Notes under the pieces: model-generated
Databases searched by the model: none
What the model saw: the letters and a program-made list of their open reading frames with translations, nothing else
What the model was told of the DNA's origin: nothing
From: Triglochin maritima
Taxonomy: Eukaryota > Streptophyta > Magnoliopsida > Alismatales > Juncaginaceae
DNA length: 64,000 nucleotides
Reading direction: 5' to 3'
Assembly (NCBI GenBank): GCA_963682175.1
Contig: OY821771.1
Span: 32,570,201 to 32,634,200, forward strand
Position numbers and translations under genes: made by a program
Shown here: positions 35,733 through 46,869 of the stretch, one piece after another
How positions within the stretch are numbered: the stretch's first letter is position 1
Layout: the number at the start of each line of letters is the position of its first letter

Positions 35733-36639
35733 TCATCCAATCAATGATTGGTCGATACCTGCATCACATACTGTAAGAATGTCTACTGCATCCCGTTCCT
35801 CCACCACACTGGCGGAATCAAGACCGACGACTTTTCCCTTTTGCAATGCCTCCTTGAAGACTCTACAGTCACACTTCATGTAATCCGTCTTCTTGCAGAA
35901 GAAACATTCAAATGATCTCCCTTTTGTTATCTGTTTTTCCCCTGTTGTTTCCACTTCCTTTGTTACCCATCATGCCCCTTCCATTTGGTGTGACGATCAA
36001 TCCTTCACCCTTATCGCAAGAGCTACTGCCCAAATTCTTCCTTGCATCAAAAGAAATCAACGTCCTTTGACCTCCTCTAACACCAATGAATCTTTACCAT
36101 ATATGATCGTGTTCACTTCCAATTTGACGATCAATCCAAAATCCATTTGGTGTGACGATCAATCCTTCACCCTTATCCCATGTTGTCAGCAACAGCATCG
36201 CTTTGTCTTCATCTTCCAATTTGACACCCAACTGGATCAAATCCACGAAAAGTTTGTTGAACATTGATAGGTGATCAACAAACAATGTGTTCTCCCTCAG
36301 CCGAAGCGTGTACAACTGACACTTCAGGTTCAACTTGTTGCCCAGGCTTTTCTTCGTAAACTTATCCTCTAGAAGTTTCCAATATTCAGCCGATGTCGCC
36401 ACAAATTCCTCGAACAGAATATCATCGGAAACGCATAATTTGATGATTCCTCTCGCTCGGAGATTCAATAAACCCCACTTTTCATCGGTCATCTTCTATG
36501 ACTTCTTCTCCTCACCACCCAAAGTATTTAAGAGGTCGTCCAATTGCGACATCAACGCACGAACCCTCCTTTGCCAGGTCGAGAAGTTCCCTTTTCCGGT
36601 GAATTTCTCCACACGGAAGTTCTGTGCAGCCTCCAACAT
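35733..36639 (-). pseudogene. Tork-like Gag
   Basis: The start is at the ATG at 36639, 17 nt from the PBS (MLEAAQNFRVEKFTGKGNF). A stop falls after GGEEKKS at about 36498. The frame goes on as MTDEKWGLLNLRARG (36492) with the UBN2 core EDKFTKKSLGNKLNLKCQLY, then breaks in a duplicated stretch (35981-36177). The zinc knuckle at 35954-35733 reads C-FF-C-KKTD-Y-MKCD-C, with Tyr where the metal-binding His belongs. Confidence 0.82.
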
Positions 36640-36673
36640 CTCTAGCAGCAACCAAAACTCTGATACCAATTAT

Positions 36674-37728
36674 TGGGAGAGGACTTAACAATGCTACTAC
36701 GATCCGACAGATCAAACGCACCAGCGGAATACAAAAATAAATATTGATTTGCGGAAAAATAACTTCTGGATCTTTCCCAATCTTTAATAGCAACCAAAAT
36801 CACAAACAAGATGAAAGAACAAGCAATATATAAAGATACACACCCGAAACAACTACGACACACGTATTTTACAAGGTTCGGCAATGTGTCCTTAGGGAAG
36901 GGGATCCTCTGCGGGTTTCCTTTCATTCTTCCGCTTCTCCAACAAGAGAAGCAACCGAGATTACAAGGGGGTTGGAGGCAATATGTCCTCCAAAGCTCTC
37001 TAACCCTAATCCATCTCAAGGGAAATAATAATGATGTGTTGTGTACAAGAAAATGGTGAAAACCCCCTTAAATACTCGAGTCAAACCGTACAGGAAACAT
37101 GGGCAACGGTCGATCAGAATTCTGACTCGGTCGACCGAAACAGTTAACAAGAACGGTTCCTGTTAATTTTGGTCGACCAGTGTCCAACACTGGTCGACCG
37201 CTCCACGGTTATCTTCAGAATGTAACCATTTTATGATCGACCGTTCTTGATTTCCAAAAAGTCCCTGATAATTTTGATCGAACGGTGCCTAACACCGGTC
37301 GTCCAATCTTCAATTCCGAAAGTGCCTGATAATTTCGGTCTAACGGTGTCCAACACCGGTCGACCGTTTTTCATCGCTAAAAGTTCATGTTAGAATCGGT
37401 CGAACGATGTCCCACATCGATCGACCGCTTTTGCGTGTTTCTGCCTTAACAAATTTAAACGAATTTCTTCTCTTTCACAAGTAGTCCACAACACTCAAAT
37501 TTCACACTTTATTACACCTATCTTTGCTTTTGAAGAAAAACATTATTTCCTTGTTTTTCCTCTGCCCCAATCCATGGCATTATTGGCAAATCATGGTTTT
37601 CTCTTCAGGTGATAAAGCTGAGATGTGGTGTCGATGACGTTCCCAAAGCTGACAGCAATCACATAGATGGTTAGATCCCCAATCAAGCAACAAGACAACA
37701 GCGTTCATGTTGCAAGGATCTGACAACA
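36674..37728 (-). repeat. Tork-like Copia 5' LTR
   Basis: TG...CA ends on the plus strand (TGGGAGAGG... to ...TCTGACAACA). The inner boundary is fixed by the PBS. The outer one at 37728 is my best reading. It carries the GGTCGACC array at 37108-37429, upstream of a TATTTAAG box (near 37070, minus). Confidence 0.72.
37108..37429. repeat. GGTCGACC array in Tork-like LTR
   Basis: About a dozen full or decayed CGGTCGACCG units, often as GGTGTCCAACACCGGTCGACCG. This couples the palindrome to a second motif, GTGTCCAACAC, itself nearly palindromic. Confidence 0.78.
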
Positions 37729-38924
37729 CTCCCTAAAGTGTTCATGTCTTTCAACTCCAGATTGGCAACCCCATCCACGCATTTTTATTCTTTTTTGAAA
37801 ACTAATTGTACAGAGAATATTCAAAACATAAAAACGATTAATTGTCTTCATTGTGTAAAACAAAATGTATTACCTCTTAACATTTTAAATTGAAATATGA
37901 GAGGATCAGTTTTATGGTTAATAATAGTCTATGTTAAACAAGGTTCTGAGCATTTTCTAGTCATATTATGGCCTATTGACTTCATATTGCAGGATGGATC
38001 TCAAAGGTGTGATTGTGTGCATACAAAATGAATGACCAATTATGTTTAAGTGCAAAATAATTAAGTTCGAAATAGAAAGAAGATTAAAAAATATACGTTT
38101 ATATCATTGTTGACTCAATTTAGTTGTAGTAGAGGAGATCTTCCTAGCTTTGCAGGTTAAAGATTCTTTCATCTTTCTAGCGATTAAATATTTGATTTTT
38201 TTCCCCGATAATAATCGAAATCACCGGGTCACCTATATTACTAGTCCATTGAGAAGCAACATTAAAAATTTCCAAAACTACATAATCAGCGTGGTAAGAG
38301 TCGATAATCATGCTAAATGTTATGTGGAATCTGAAACTAGGAGTGTACAAACTTCCTTCCACAACCTTGCGCCTTGCTATCAAAACTTAATATTTTACAT
38401 TCCTCATGGTGCTCCTGCCTCATAACAAAGCTCCCATCTTTATGGAGAACAATAAACACATTGACTTTTATTTATTTTAGAACTAACATTTTCCTAGAAT
38501 ATTGATTCAGTGGATATAACTCTTGTTAAGATTTAAACCCCTATATGTGCTTATAGTTTGAAAACTAATGTGCAAGAGCGTATTGTATGCCATAAATATC
38601 GATATCAGTGGAATCACATAAATCATGGTTGAATACATATGGATGTAGAGAAAATTTAAAAAAAAATTGTTCTTACCTTGAACTTTACAACATGCATGGT
38701 AGAAATTATCAAGAAGAAGGGATGATATATAATTAATAATCCATCTTTCTTTATCGATTGGTGAAAACAGTCCATCTAACTTGTGACTATTACAAAACAA
38801 ACACAGTAAACCAAAGAGAGAAATATCATCTCTTTACAGCAGTCCACTCTTACAACAATATGATCATCTCACCGCGAATCTGGTATTCCATGCTTAAATA
38901 TCAAGATTGCGGCTCGACATCGAT
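37729..38924. other. Unassigned flank downstream of the CLE gene
   Basis: 1.2 kb, AT-rich. Short ORFs in both strands (for example 38150-38425) have no recognisable motif. The 3' untranslated region of the CLE gene probably occupies the right end. Confidence 0.45.
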
Positions 38925-39158
38925 CTATCGGTTAGAGATGGGGTTTGGGCCACTTGGAACTGCATGAGCACTCTCATTGAACCAAGAAAAAGAAGAATGT
39001 TGAGTTTGCACCTCCATGGCTTGTGATGATGATGATGTAGTACTAGTACTGGTGGTAGAAGAAGTTGACGAGGAGAGGTGGTTTGAAAGGTTTGTCAACA
39101 AAAAGAGGAGCAGCAATGTGTAGAAGAGGAAAGAATGTGGTGACCTGAATGTTGCCAT
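38925..39158 (-). CDS. TDIF-type CLE signalling peptide precursor
   Basis: 77 residues from the ATG at 39158; the frame extends eight codons further up without an ATG. A hydrophobic signal peptide core lies at residues about 9-24, a Ser/Thr-rich variable region at 29-45, and the C-terminal CLE dodecapeptide HAVPSGPNPISN at 65-76, followed by Arg and a stop. In the family the 12-mer is cut out, proline-hydroxylated and perceived in the apoplast by a PXY/TDR-class LRR receptor kinase, promoting (pro)cambial divisions and inhibiting xylem differentiation. Arabidopsis CLE41/44 have Glu and CLE42 has Gly at position 2; here it is Ala. No intron, stop or frameshift is seen. A TATATGTA box lies about 85 bp upstream. 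It belongs to the CLE41/42/44 class; which member cannot be told. Confidence 0.9.
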   Translation of the reverse strand: MATFRSPHSFLFYTLLLLFLLTNLSNHLSSSTSSTTSTSTTSSSSQAMEVQTQHSSFSWFNESAHAVPSGPNPISNR

Positions 39159-41227
39159 GTAGAAGCAAAGCTCCCCAAGCAATTGCTTTCAACTTAGAGG
39201 TCAACCAATAGGAGAGAAAAAGGAGTAGGGTATGTGCCAGTACATATAATGATCAAATACAACACGAGTACACCGTACAAGTACAACATGATAATGATAT
39301 AAATATTATTTTTCCTTTCTTAAATAAAATGGAAGTAGAAAACCGTACAACACGAGTAATTGTCGATTAAAATGAAAAATAACTGCATGCATGGTAGGCT
39401 TAATTCATGATTTTTTGAAACTATAACTATATAATTCAAAACTACAAGCCTATACTATAAGTAATTATACTGTACAAAATTACATATAGACTATAAAATT
39501 CAAAATGATAAGTGATTATAACGGAATCAAATACAACATAATAGTAGTAATATGTAAAAGGAGTTGAAATTTTCATTACAAAATATATTTGTTTTGCATC
39601 CAAATGAAAGCCACAATCGTTTTCGACGGGTCTTCATATTTCAAAATATACCATATAATTCAAAATGAAGTGATTAAATCAAAATCAAATATTACTACTA
39701 TGATGATAGTAGTAATATGTAAAAGGAGTTGAAAATTTTGAACCAAAAAATATACTTTGTTCTGCATAATCCAAATGAAAACCACAATTGTTATGGACAT
39801 GTCTTCATGTTTTGAATGGGAATTCAAAATAAGAAGTTGTCGGAGATGTTGTTTACCTACCTTTTATTTGCGAAGATTATAGGAAAGATGAAAGAAGAAA
39901 ATTTTATCGTTAGTTTTTTGAAGGTAGTCGAAAGAATCAGAATTACATTGATTACATAAACACAAAGGTCCGGGTACATACATCATGAAGACACAACAAC
40001 TGAACATATAAGAATAGGTACTTGTTTGGACTCAACATTTGCGGATCATAGATCATCAAACAATAACAACCATGTATAATTTCAATGCCAAAATATCCAT
40101 TAACTTGTTCCACAAAAAACTGACCCATACGTCAAAGACCCTCAGCCGTTGAAATACCACACCCAATAAAACTACATGCAAACTGGGTAGACAACATCAT
40201 TAATAACATTACAACTGATTGCAATATTCAATGCTTGATTGCATTTGACAAGTCAACACAAATTGATTTAAGTTCTTTCATATCCTTATTCAAGTGACCA
40301 TGTTGCTGCTCAACTTTTCATCCTCTTATTCGTTTTTCTTATCGGCATTGTACTCCACATCCTTGCAAAACAGTAGCGTTAATTCTTTTGCCTACTCTAT
40401 TCTTTTGCAAAACATTCTAGTTCCTTCTTAATTTAACTCTAATTTAGTAATCTCATTGCTGGGCAGTTGGCACCCGTTGAAAGAATTTGCATTTTTTTCC
40501 TATTTTGCATTTGAATAACAATCAAATAAATCCAGATTAACAACTATTAGTATTTTGACTTGCCATATATAACTAAAAAAATATTACGGAGTTGTAGTTG
40601 ACGCGTCCGTAAAATTTGCGGCAAAAAGGCCAATAAGCTTTGGTGGATGTCCATATTTAACGTAGGAAAATGATTGTTATATGCGAGCGTCACGAATACG
40701 TCCTACGTGGATCCGACATGTAGCACTATTTTCCACGTCAATGAATTTTCACATAAATGAGAGGTACAACAATCTAGACGACATTTACTTTCCAAATGCA
40801 TGATATTGTTTACTTTCCAAATTAGGTCAATACCATTTTCCAAGATTGTATCTACCATCACTTCATCTCTTACCTTATTTTCTCTTCTTTATCATGCACA
40901 TAGAACTTCTCTACGAGAATCTAGATTCGGTTCTTCCGCTCAGTCAGGCGGAGTCTCCAGGGCAGGGCCTTCTCCAAGCTAATAGGAGTGTGCCCCCACA
41001 ACGAAATCAAACTTGGGAGGGCATTTCCGGGAGTCGTAGTTGTTGTAGACGGTGATGGATATGGGAGGAAAGAGAGGATGATGTTGGGCGGTGGAGAGCT
41101 CGGAGATGGTGAGGGGGTCGATGGGGTTTTGGGGAGTAGTGTAGATGTGGGAGGTTTGGGGTTGTGGATGTGTGATCGGACTCAAGTTTTAAGAGAATAT
41201 ACTTGTGGTGCTCAATTATGTGTAGAA
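39159..41227. other. Upstream region of the CLE gene
   Basis: 2 kb of AT-rich sequence with no credible gene. It contains a local duplication (39540-39820). A 68-residue minus ORF at 40979-41185 (ending CPPKFDFVVGAHSY) lies against the CACTA border. I could not assign it. Confidence 0.45.
39540..39820. repeat. Diverged tandem duplication upstream of CLE gene
   Basis: Two copies of a roughly 110-170-bp block, each with AGTAGTAATATGTAAAAGGA, TTTTGCAT(AAT)CCAAATGAAA and CCACAAT(C/T)GTT, starting near 39543 and 39711. It lies about 0.4-0.65 kb upstream of the CLE start codon. Confidence 0.7.
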
Positions 41228-41580
41228 AACCTACACTGACGGATACATAGGCATCGGTGACTCACTCAACCTTTCTGACGGATATTATCCATTGGTGAAG
41301 AGTTCGAATCCCAGTCAAATGAATTTTTTTTCGTGGAAACACAAGCACCGAGCGCGCTGCTTATGCTTAGTTAGATGACAAGACTGAGTGTACGTACGAC
41401 CGACGACGAGGAAAACCTACATCGGCGGAAAGAGTCGTCGGTGTGTGTTAATGACATCGACGGATAACTTCCGTCGGTGTAGAATTCAAAAAATTACCAT
41501 TTGAACTTAATACGTTTACATACGGTGACATATGGTATAACAAGCACCGACAGATAAAGTCTGTCGGTGTAGGTTTTTAT
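41228..41580. repeat. CACTA 5' subterminal repeats
   Basis: Several 10-12-bp units related to CACCGACGGA, many paired as short hairpins, for example CGACGGATAACTTCCGTCG (41458-41476) and CACCGACAGATAAAGTCTGT (about 41550). In CACTA elements such repeats bind the TNPA-like protein. Confidence 0.75.
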
Positions 41581-41724
41581 CAGGAGCAAAATCGGGTTTC
41601 CACCTTCTCAAATTGTCGCCCCTCGCCGTTGCTTCCCCGCGTCGTCGATCCCTCTCCTCTTCCCCGACCCCGACCTTTTACCTTCGCCCACCCCGCATCG
41701 TCCCCTCGCCAGTCCCCTGTTGAC

Positions 41725-43395
41725 AACCACGTCTTTATCAGAGCTTTGTGAGCTAAATAACATACTTAATCGTATTTTTAGCATGACATCTACATCATTT
41801 AATCATATAGAAGGATTATGCACAACTAAGCATCCTTTGGGTCTAATTATGATTATTGAAAGAATATGATGAAAATTTTCCTAATTTCTAATGACCTTAA
41901 GTATTGGATTTTCCTTCAAAATCCCTACACATCCCCAAATGAAGATGAATTAGCCACCTTGTCTAGGGCCAAAATGAAAGAATTGATATGAACTCTAAAA
42001 TTATGAACATTCTTTATGGTGGCCTTAATGAGGGAGAATATAATAGGATTAGGGGTTGTGAAAGTGCACATGAGATATGACATAGATTGCAAATGCATCA
42101 TGATGGTGATAGCAAAACTAAAGAAACTCGCATTAGTCTCCTCATGCATAAATATGAAATATTCTATGCAAATCGGTGAAAACATAAGCGAAATGAACAC
42201 TCGCTTCACCGATATTACTAACTCTCTTTTGGTTATTGAACGAAAAATCAATGAAGGAGAGATGACAAGGAAATTCCTTCGGTCGTTAAGCAACGATTGG
42301 GAAGATAAGGTGGTTGCTATTGAAGAAGTTCATGACCTATCACAACTAAAGATGGAGGAATTAATTGGAAATTTGATGGCTTATGAACTTCAAATCAACC
42401 ATCAAAAGGAGAACGAAGCCTCCAAGAACAAACCTACATTGGCATTACATGCACATCTCGATGAACCAAGGAAGAGGGTAGAAGATGAGGACATTGAAGT
42501 CCTAGCCAAAGACTTCTTCAAATACCTCAAGAATGATAAGGAAGAAAAGAAGGAAAGAAGTGGTAGAAGGAGTGAGAAAAGAGAAGAAGAAAAGGAGGAG
42601 GAGAGTGAAAATGAGAGAAGAGAAAATGGGAAGAAAATGGAGAGAAGGGAGACAAGAAGAGAAAAAGAGAGGAGCAAGAGAAAAGAAAAGAAGATGGAAG
42701 CTCATAAAGCTACATGTGGTGATTCTTCATCACCATCATCATCATCTTCCTTGCAAAGTAGAAGAGAGGTTGCCCACTCATGCTTCATGGCTATTAAAGA
42801 TGAACAAAGTGAGGTAGACTCTAACTCTTGTTCTACTAGATCACATTCTTGTTCATCTAAGTCATATGCTAGTGATAGCTCATGTTCTAAAGAAGAAACA
42901 TATTCACATAATGAACATCAAAATGCATTTCATGACTTAGTTAAACAATATGAGATTATTTTTGAAAAGAACAAGAATGCTAGAAAGCTAATCAATGATC
43001 TCCAAAGTCAAATTGAAAATGCATGAATGAGAAAAATGAGGTGCTTGCTAGACTTGAAACTAATGCATCAACTCTTGATAGTTTAAAAGCAACACCTATT
43101 GATAGTGAACAACTAGATCTTAAGGCATTAAATGTGCAATTAAGAAAAGATCTAGAAAGATTCACTAATGGAACTAACATGCTTAACATGCTTTTGGGAA
43201 GTCAAAGACAATATTTGCAAAAACATGGTTTAGGATATAATGATTCATATGTTAAAAACATGTAATTCATACAACTTTGAATGGAAAGCACTTAGTTGTA
43301 AAGCATAGTTATTCAAGTGTGTGAGCTCCTAAAACCAAAATGGTTTGGGTTCCCAAAGCTAACATTCAAGGACCCAAAGTGGTTTGGGTACCTAA
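41725..43395 (+). pseudogene. SIRE-like Gag
   Basis: The main ORF is 42016-43026 (336 residues); weaker Gag similarity upstream (from about 41870) is interrupted by a stop. The UBN2 core reads MNTRFTDITNSLLVIERKI and KFLRSLSNDWEDKVVAIEE. A Lys/Glu-Arg-rich stretch (residues about 175-240) and a Ser/Cys-rich segment follow. After a stop at 43026 an overlapping frame (43023-43265) gives the coiled-coil C-terminus ending GTNMLNMLLGSQRQYLQKHG. Then come two VWVPK repeats (43338-43395), the spacer that precedes pol in SIRE elements. No zinc knuckle was found. Confidence 0.78.
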
Positions 43396-43889
43396 ATCTA
43401 CACTTGTAGGTGCTTGAAGAGGAGATCGGTGGTGACCGGGCAAGCTTAAGAGTCGAATTCAAAGTCAGTTGCATCACCGAATGAAGATTGAAACTAATTC
43501 AAAGCTTCAAAGTTGGGTATAATTTTCTATCCTTTTCAATTTTGAATTATTTGGTTCTAGTCTAGAGAATAGAAATGAACTTAATTGATATATCATATTC
43601 ACTTTGATAGGGGGAGCTTAATGAATATCTTTTACATAGGGTAATGAAGTACAAAATTTAGGGGGAGCAATTTCATTACAAGACATCGTAAATTCCATGA
43701 ATTAAATTTATGTTTTTTGATGGATGTCAAAGGGGGACAGATATAGATAAAGGGGTAACTTGAAATTTGATAATAATTGAACAAAAACTATGCACATTCA
43801 TAGGGAGAATATTTTTATGTATAGTTTACATGTAAAAATTTCAAGTATTAAGATTAAGATATAGGTTGTCATCATAAAAAAATGGAGAT
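43396..43889 (+). other. SIRE-like 3' non-coding region with purine runs
   Basis: No ORF. Repeated TAGGGGGAG-type tracts (about 43610, 43660, 43732) precede the LTR, and AAAAAATGGAGATTG at 43877-43890 is the likely PPT. Confidence 0.65.
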
Positions 43890-45419
43890 TGTTGACTTTT
43901 GGCCTTAATCTATGTTTTGATGATTTAATCCACCTAATCTTAATTATAATCAATGTAAAGTAGCACACATATTGCATAACATATATATTGCATTGTGCTA
44001 ACTTCTACATGTGATCAAGACTCAAGAAAGATGGAAATGAAGTCAAGATATGTAAATTAAAGCTATATGGAAGACATGTAATCTTGATTTCTTTTGAGTC
44101 TTAGAACATTGTGTAATTGAGCATACTTGAGCTAAAATCAACTCAAACACACACTAGGTTCCCTATAGAAGTCACACACGATATTTCACAATATTTGCAC
44201 TTCAATAGATCACCCAAACTAGAACCGGAAAACACTTAAACCAAACTTGAACTGTCAGGACCAAATCGGTCGACCAGAACGAGTTCATCGTTTGACCGAC
44301 TGGGTTTCTTTATTCTGTTACAGACTTAAATGTAAAACCAGTCGACCGTTTAGATCCTTTTGTTCGACCGTCTAAACGTGTCACATGACCGTTAGACTTG
44401 TCGTATTCTTCAACGGTCGGATTTCCCAAAACCCCAATTTTGCCAAACTTCCGGTCGACCGAAAGTTATCTAGCGGTCGACCGATCAAACAAAACTTGGT
44501 CACCCTGAACACTCTGGAAGTTTCTGGTTGAACGTCTCCTAGACTTTGGTTGACCGAAACTCAATTTTTCCTTGAACCCAGGAGTGCTTGGAAATTTCCA
44601 GTCGAACCGACCATTTGCTTAGTTTGACCGATCCATCCTTTACCAGACCAAAACCCCCCAAATGGTCGACCCAACCAAAACCTTAGTTCGATCGTTCACT
44701 TAAGTGAACTTAAGTTATAGCCAAATTTGACCAACCGGTCGACCGGTATGTCCGATTCCGTCGACCGAACTTATCCTGGAATGTGACATGCACCTTTCTG
44801 TTTTGTGTATCTTACACAAACACTTACCCATTTAATCCCAACGGCTATAACTCACTTAAAGCTTATAAATAGGTGTTACCTTGACACAATCATACATCTC
44901 TTATACTTCTATTTGTCATATACACCTAAGAGAAAACTCCAAGTCTCCTATTCCCCAAATCCTACTCTCCAAGCTAAACTTCCACATCGTAGATCAATTC
45001 TATATCATAAGCTAAGTGTGTTGAAGTTAGAGAGTGAGTGATCCACTTGACCTACTGTTGTAAAGAAGCAAGGACTTCGGTGAAAGCCCGAAGTATCCCT
45101 CTCGGATTGTGAGAGGAAGAAAATCAAGCAAGCGAGGGTGTCCGCAGTGCTTGTGGTGTAAAGACTTAATCTCGGCCCGTAACGAGGTTGATAGTGAAGA
45201 CGTGAGTGGAGCTCGAGGGAGATCGAGTGGAGCTTGCAAGAGAGTAAGTAGGTGGGAGGCCGAACCTCTATAAAAATCTGGTGCATTCTTGTTGGTTTAC
45301 ATATCTGCTTTGCTTGTTTGTTTATTTGTTTTAATTCCACTGTGTATTCTTTGATTGCTTAAACAAGTAAATAATTAGCTTAAAAGTGATTAGAACTAAG
45401 CCATACATACGATCCTACA
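43890..45419 (+). repeat. SIRE-like Copia 3' LTR
   Basis: Starts TGTTGACTTTTGGCC and ends CGATCCTACA. TATA box TATAAATA at 44864-44871. It carries the GGTCGACC array at 44267-44769, 100-600 bp upstream of the TATA. It is homologous to the solo LTR at 30755-32147. Confidence 0.86.
44267..44769. repeat. GGTCGACC array in SIRE-like LTR
   Basis: Intact units (for example CCGGTCGACCG near 44452, CGGTCGACCG near 44474, ACCGGTCGACCGG near 44735) interleaved with decayed GTTTGACCG and GTTCGACCG forms. Confidence 0.8.
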
Positions 45420-46869
45420 GTCTCCTCCACTAACCTCTTCAAGCCCCAAACCCTAACCCTCCCCTTTGAGTCTGCCACTAAACCTCCTACTCCGTTTTCC
45501 TCCCACGCGACCCCAACCTCCAAACCCGACCCCACGCCGCCTTCGTCCCACGCATACTTCCTCAACCTCTGCCACCTCGCCTCCCGACCCCGCCTGACCC
45601 GAACTCTCCCTCTTCTGAAACTTGTTCCCCGACCCCTCCCTCTTCCAAAACCCGACCCCCAACCCAAAACTCGCCCCCAAATGAGACCCCCAGCCCCAAA
45701 CCCATCCCCAAATGCCACCCCCAGCCCCAAACTCGACCCTCAACCCCAAACCCGACCTCAAACTAGACCCCAGCCCCAAACCCAACCCCAAACTCGCCCC
45801 TAGCCCTAAACCTGACCTTAAACAAGTATTTGGATTATAATTTGGATGTTTTAAATTTATATTGTTTTGATAAATTAATCTTTATTTTTTTAGATTAACA
45901 ATAAGTTGTTATTGTTAAGATAAATTTAGATTATTTATTTTGATTTCAATATAGTTTGAATTTGATTGATAGTTTTAATGTAATTTGAATGTAAATTTAA
46001 ATATAGTTGTAATATAATTGCAATATATTTTGAATTAGAAAATGCTTTATATGAATATTTGAATGTAAATGTGATTGTAATTTAAAAAAACGATTTATAT
46101 GATAGTTTATAATATAGTTTGAATGTGAATGTGAAATGCAATGTTTATATACATTGTGGAATCCTTTTTGTCTCTACAGGGATATACAAAAAAAATTATT
46201 GTTGATTTCTTGGGGAGGTTCTGCCGAATTGTTTTTAAAATAATTCGGTAGAAAATTGTAATCAATCACACGTTATTGATTCCCTATAAAATTAAACGGA
46301 ATTTTATGTCAAAAAGTATTTCCATTTTGTAGGAACAAGCATTCTGTCGTGTTTGATTTAACGGAATTGATACAATTTTAAGTCAAACAAGTTTAATTCC
46401 GAATTGTAATCAAACGGAATTAAACGAATGTTGGCGTTGGTATATTAGATTTTGGATATAGGATTGTATTTTGTATTCAAAATTGTATTTTGAATTTAAA
46501 ATTTAGTAATAGATTTTGGATTTAAAATTTAGATTGAGTTTATTTGAATTGATTTGGATAAGTTGGATGTGACAAACAGATTAAGTTTGAATTTGGTTTA
46601 TTTGATAACACAAATATTGAGTTTATTTGAATTGATTTGGATAAGTTGGATGTGATAATTAGATTAAGTTTTAATTGGGTTTATTTGATAACACAAATAT
46701 TGGGTTTATTTGAATTGATTTGGATAAGTTTGATATAATTGGATGTGATAATTTGAAACTGTTGATTTGATGATGGTAGAGGTTGAATAATTTATATTGG
46801 ATTTGGTTATGCTTAACGTATTATGTTTAACATTTTTTTTAAATCAATAGAATTACGAGCTCAAACAGA
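45420..46869 (+). other. CACTA 5' non-coding region
   Basis: It begins with a C-rich low-complexity tract (45420-45830) of degenerate CCCCAAACCC/CCCCAAACTCGACC units, continuous in character with 41590-41717 on the other side of the Copia insertion. AT-rich sequence follows, with an 83-bp repeat (46536-46760). The G-rich ORFs on the minus strand are compositional. Confidence 0.6.
46536..46760 (+). repeat. 83-bp tandem repeat, about 2.7 copies
   Basis: Units start at 46536, 46619 and 46702 with GAGTTTATTTGAATTGATTT (first G of the third unit is G-G-G) and keep high identity. It lies in non-coding CACTA sequence. Confidence 0.85.

Larger units (their letters stand above)
33710..37728 (-). mobile_element. 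Truncated Tork-like Copia element
   Basis: Minus-strand order: LTR 37728-36674, tRNA-iMet-type PBS (36669-36657, TTGGTATCAGAGT), gag, protease, integrase, start of RT, then truncation against the LTR fragment at about 33710. The C-terminal RT, RNase H and 3' LTR are missing. The domain wording matches Tork/Tnt1-type Copia. Confidence 0.85.
41718..45419 (+). mobile_element. SIRE-like Copia without pol
   Basis: The 5' LTR is reduced to TGTTGAC (41718-41724), followed by a TATCAGAGC PBS remnant (about 41736). Next come a SIRE-like gag, a short linker, a 500-bp tract rich in GGGGGAG-type purine runs, and a 3' LTR of 1,530 bp (43890-45419). No protease, RT or integrase is present. The flanks TCCCC and GTCTC give no exact target duplication. 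Confidence 0.78.

Noticed and set aside
40979..41185. 68-residue minus ORF ending CPPKFDFVVGAHSY as a gene
   Set aside because: I could not match it to a family and it is next to a transposon border. Short exon of an unknown gene remains possible but unsupported.
41180..41240. CACTA terminal inverted repeat (ACTTGTGGTG / CACTGACGGA)
   Set aside because: No convincing inverted partner near 51310-51360, where the best string is TACTGTAGTA. The ends are left approximate.
45380..45791. Gly/Arg-rich ORFs on the minus strand
   Set aside because: They read through the C-rich low-complexity tract of CACTA non-coding sequence and have no domain or start context.
45640..45815. Interstitial telomere repeat
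   Set aside because: CCCCAAACCC units only loosely resemble CCCTAAA; perfect telomeric heptamers in tandem are absent.
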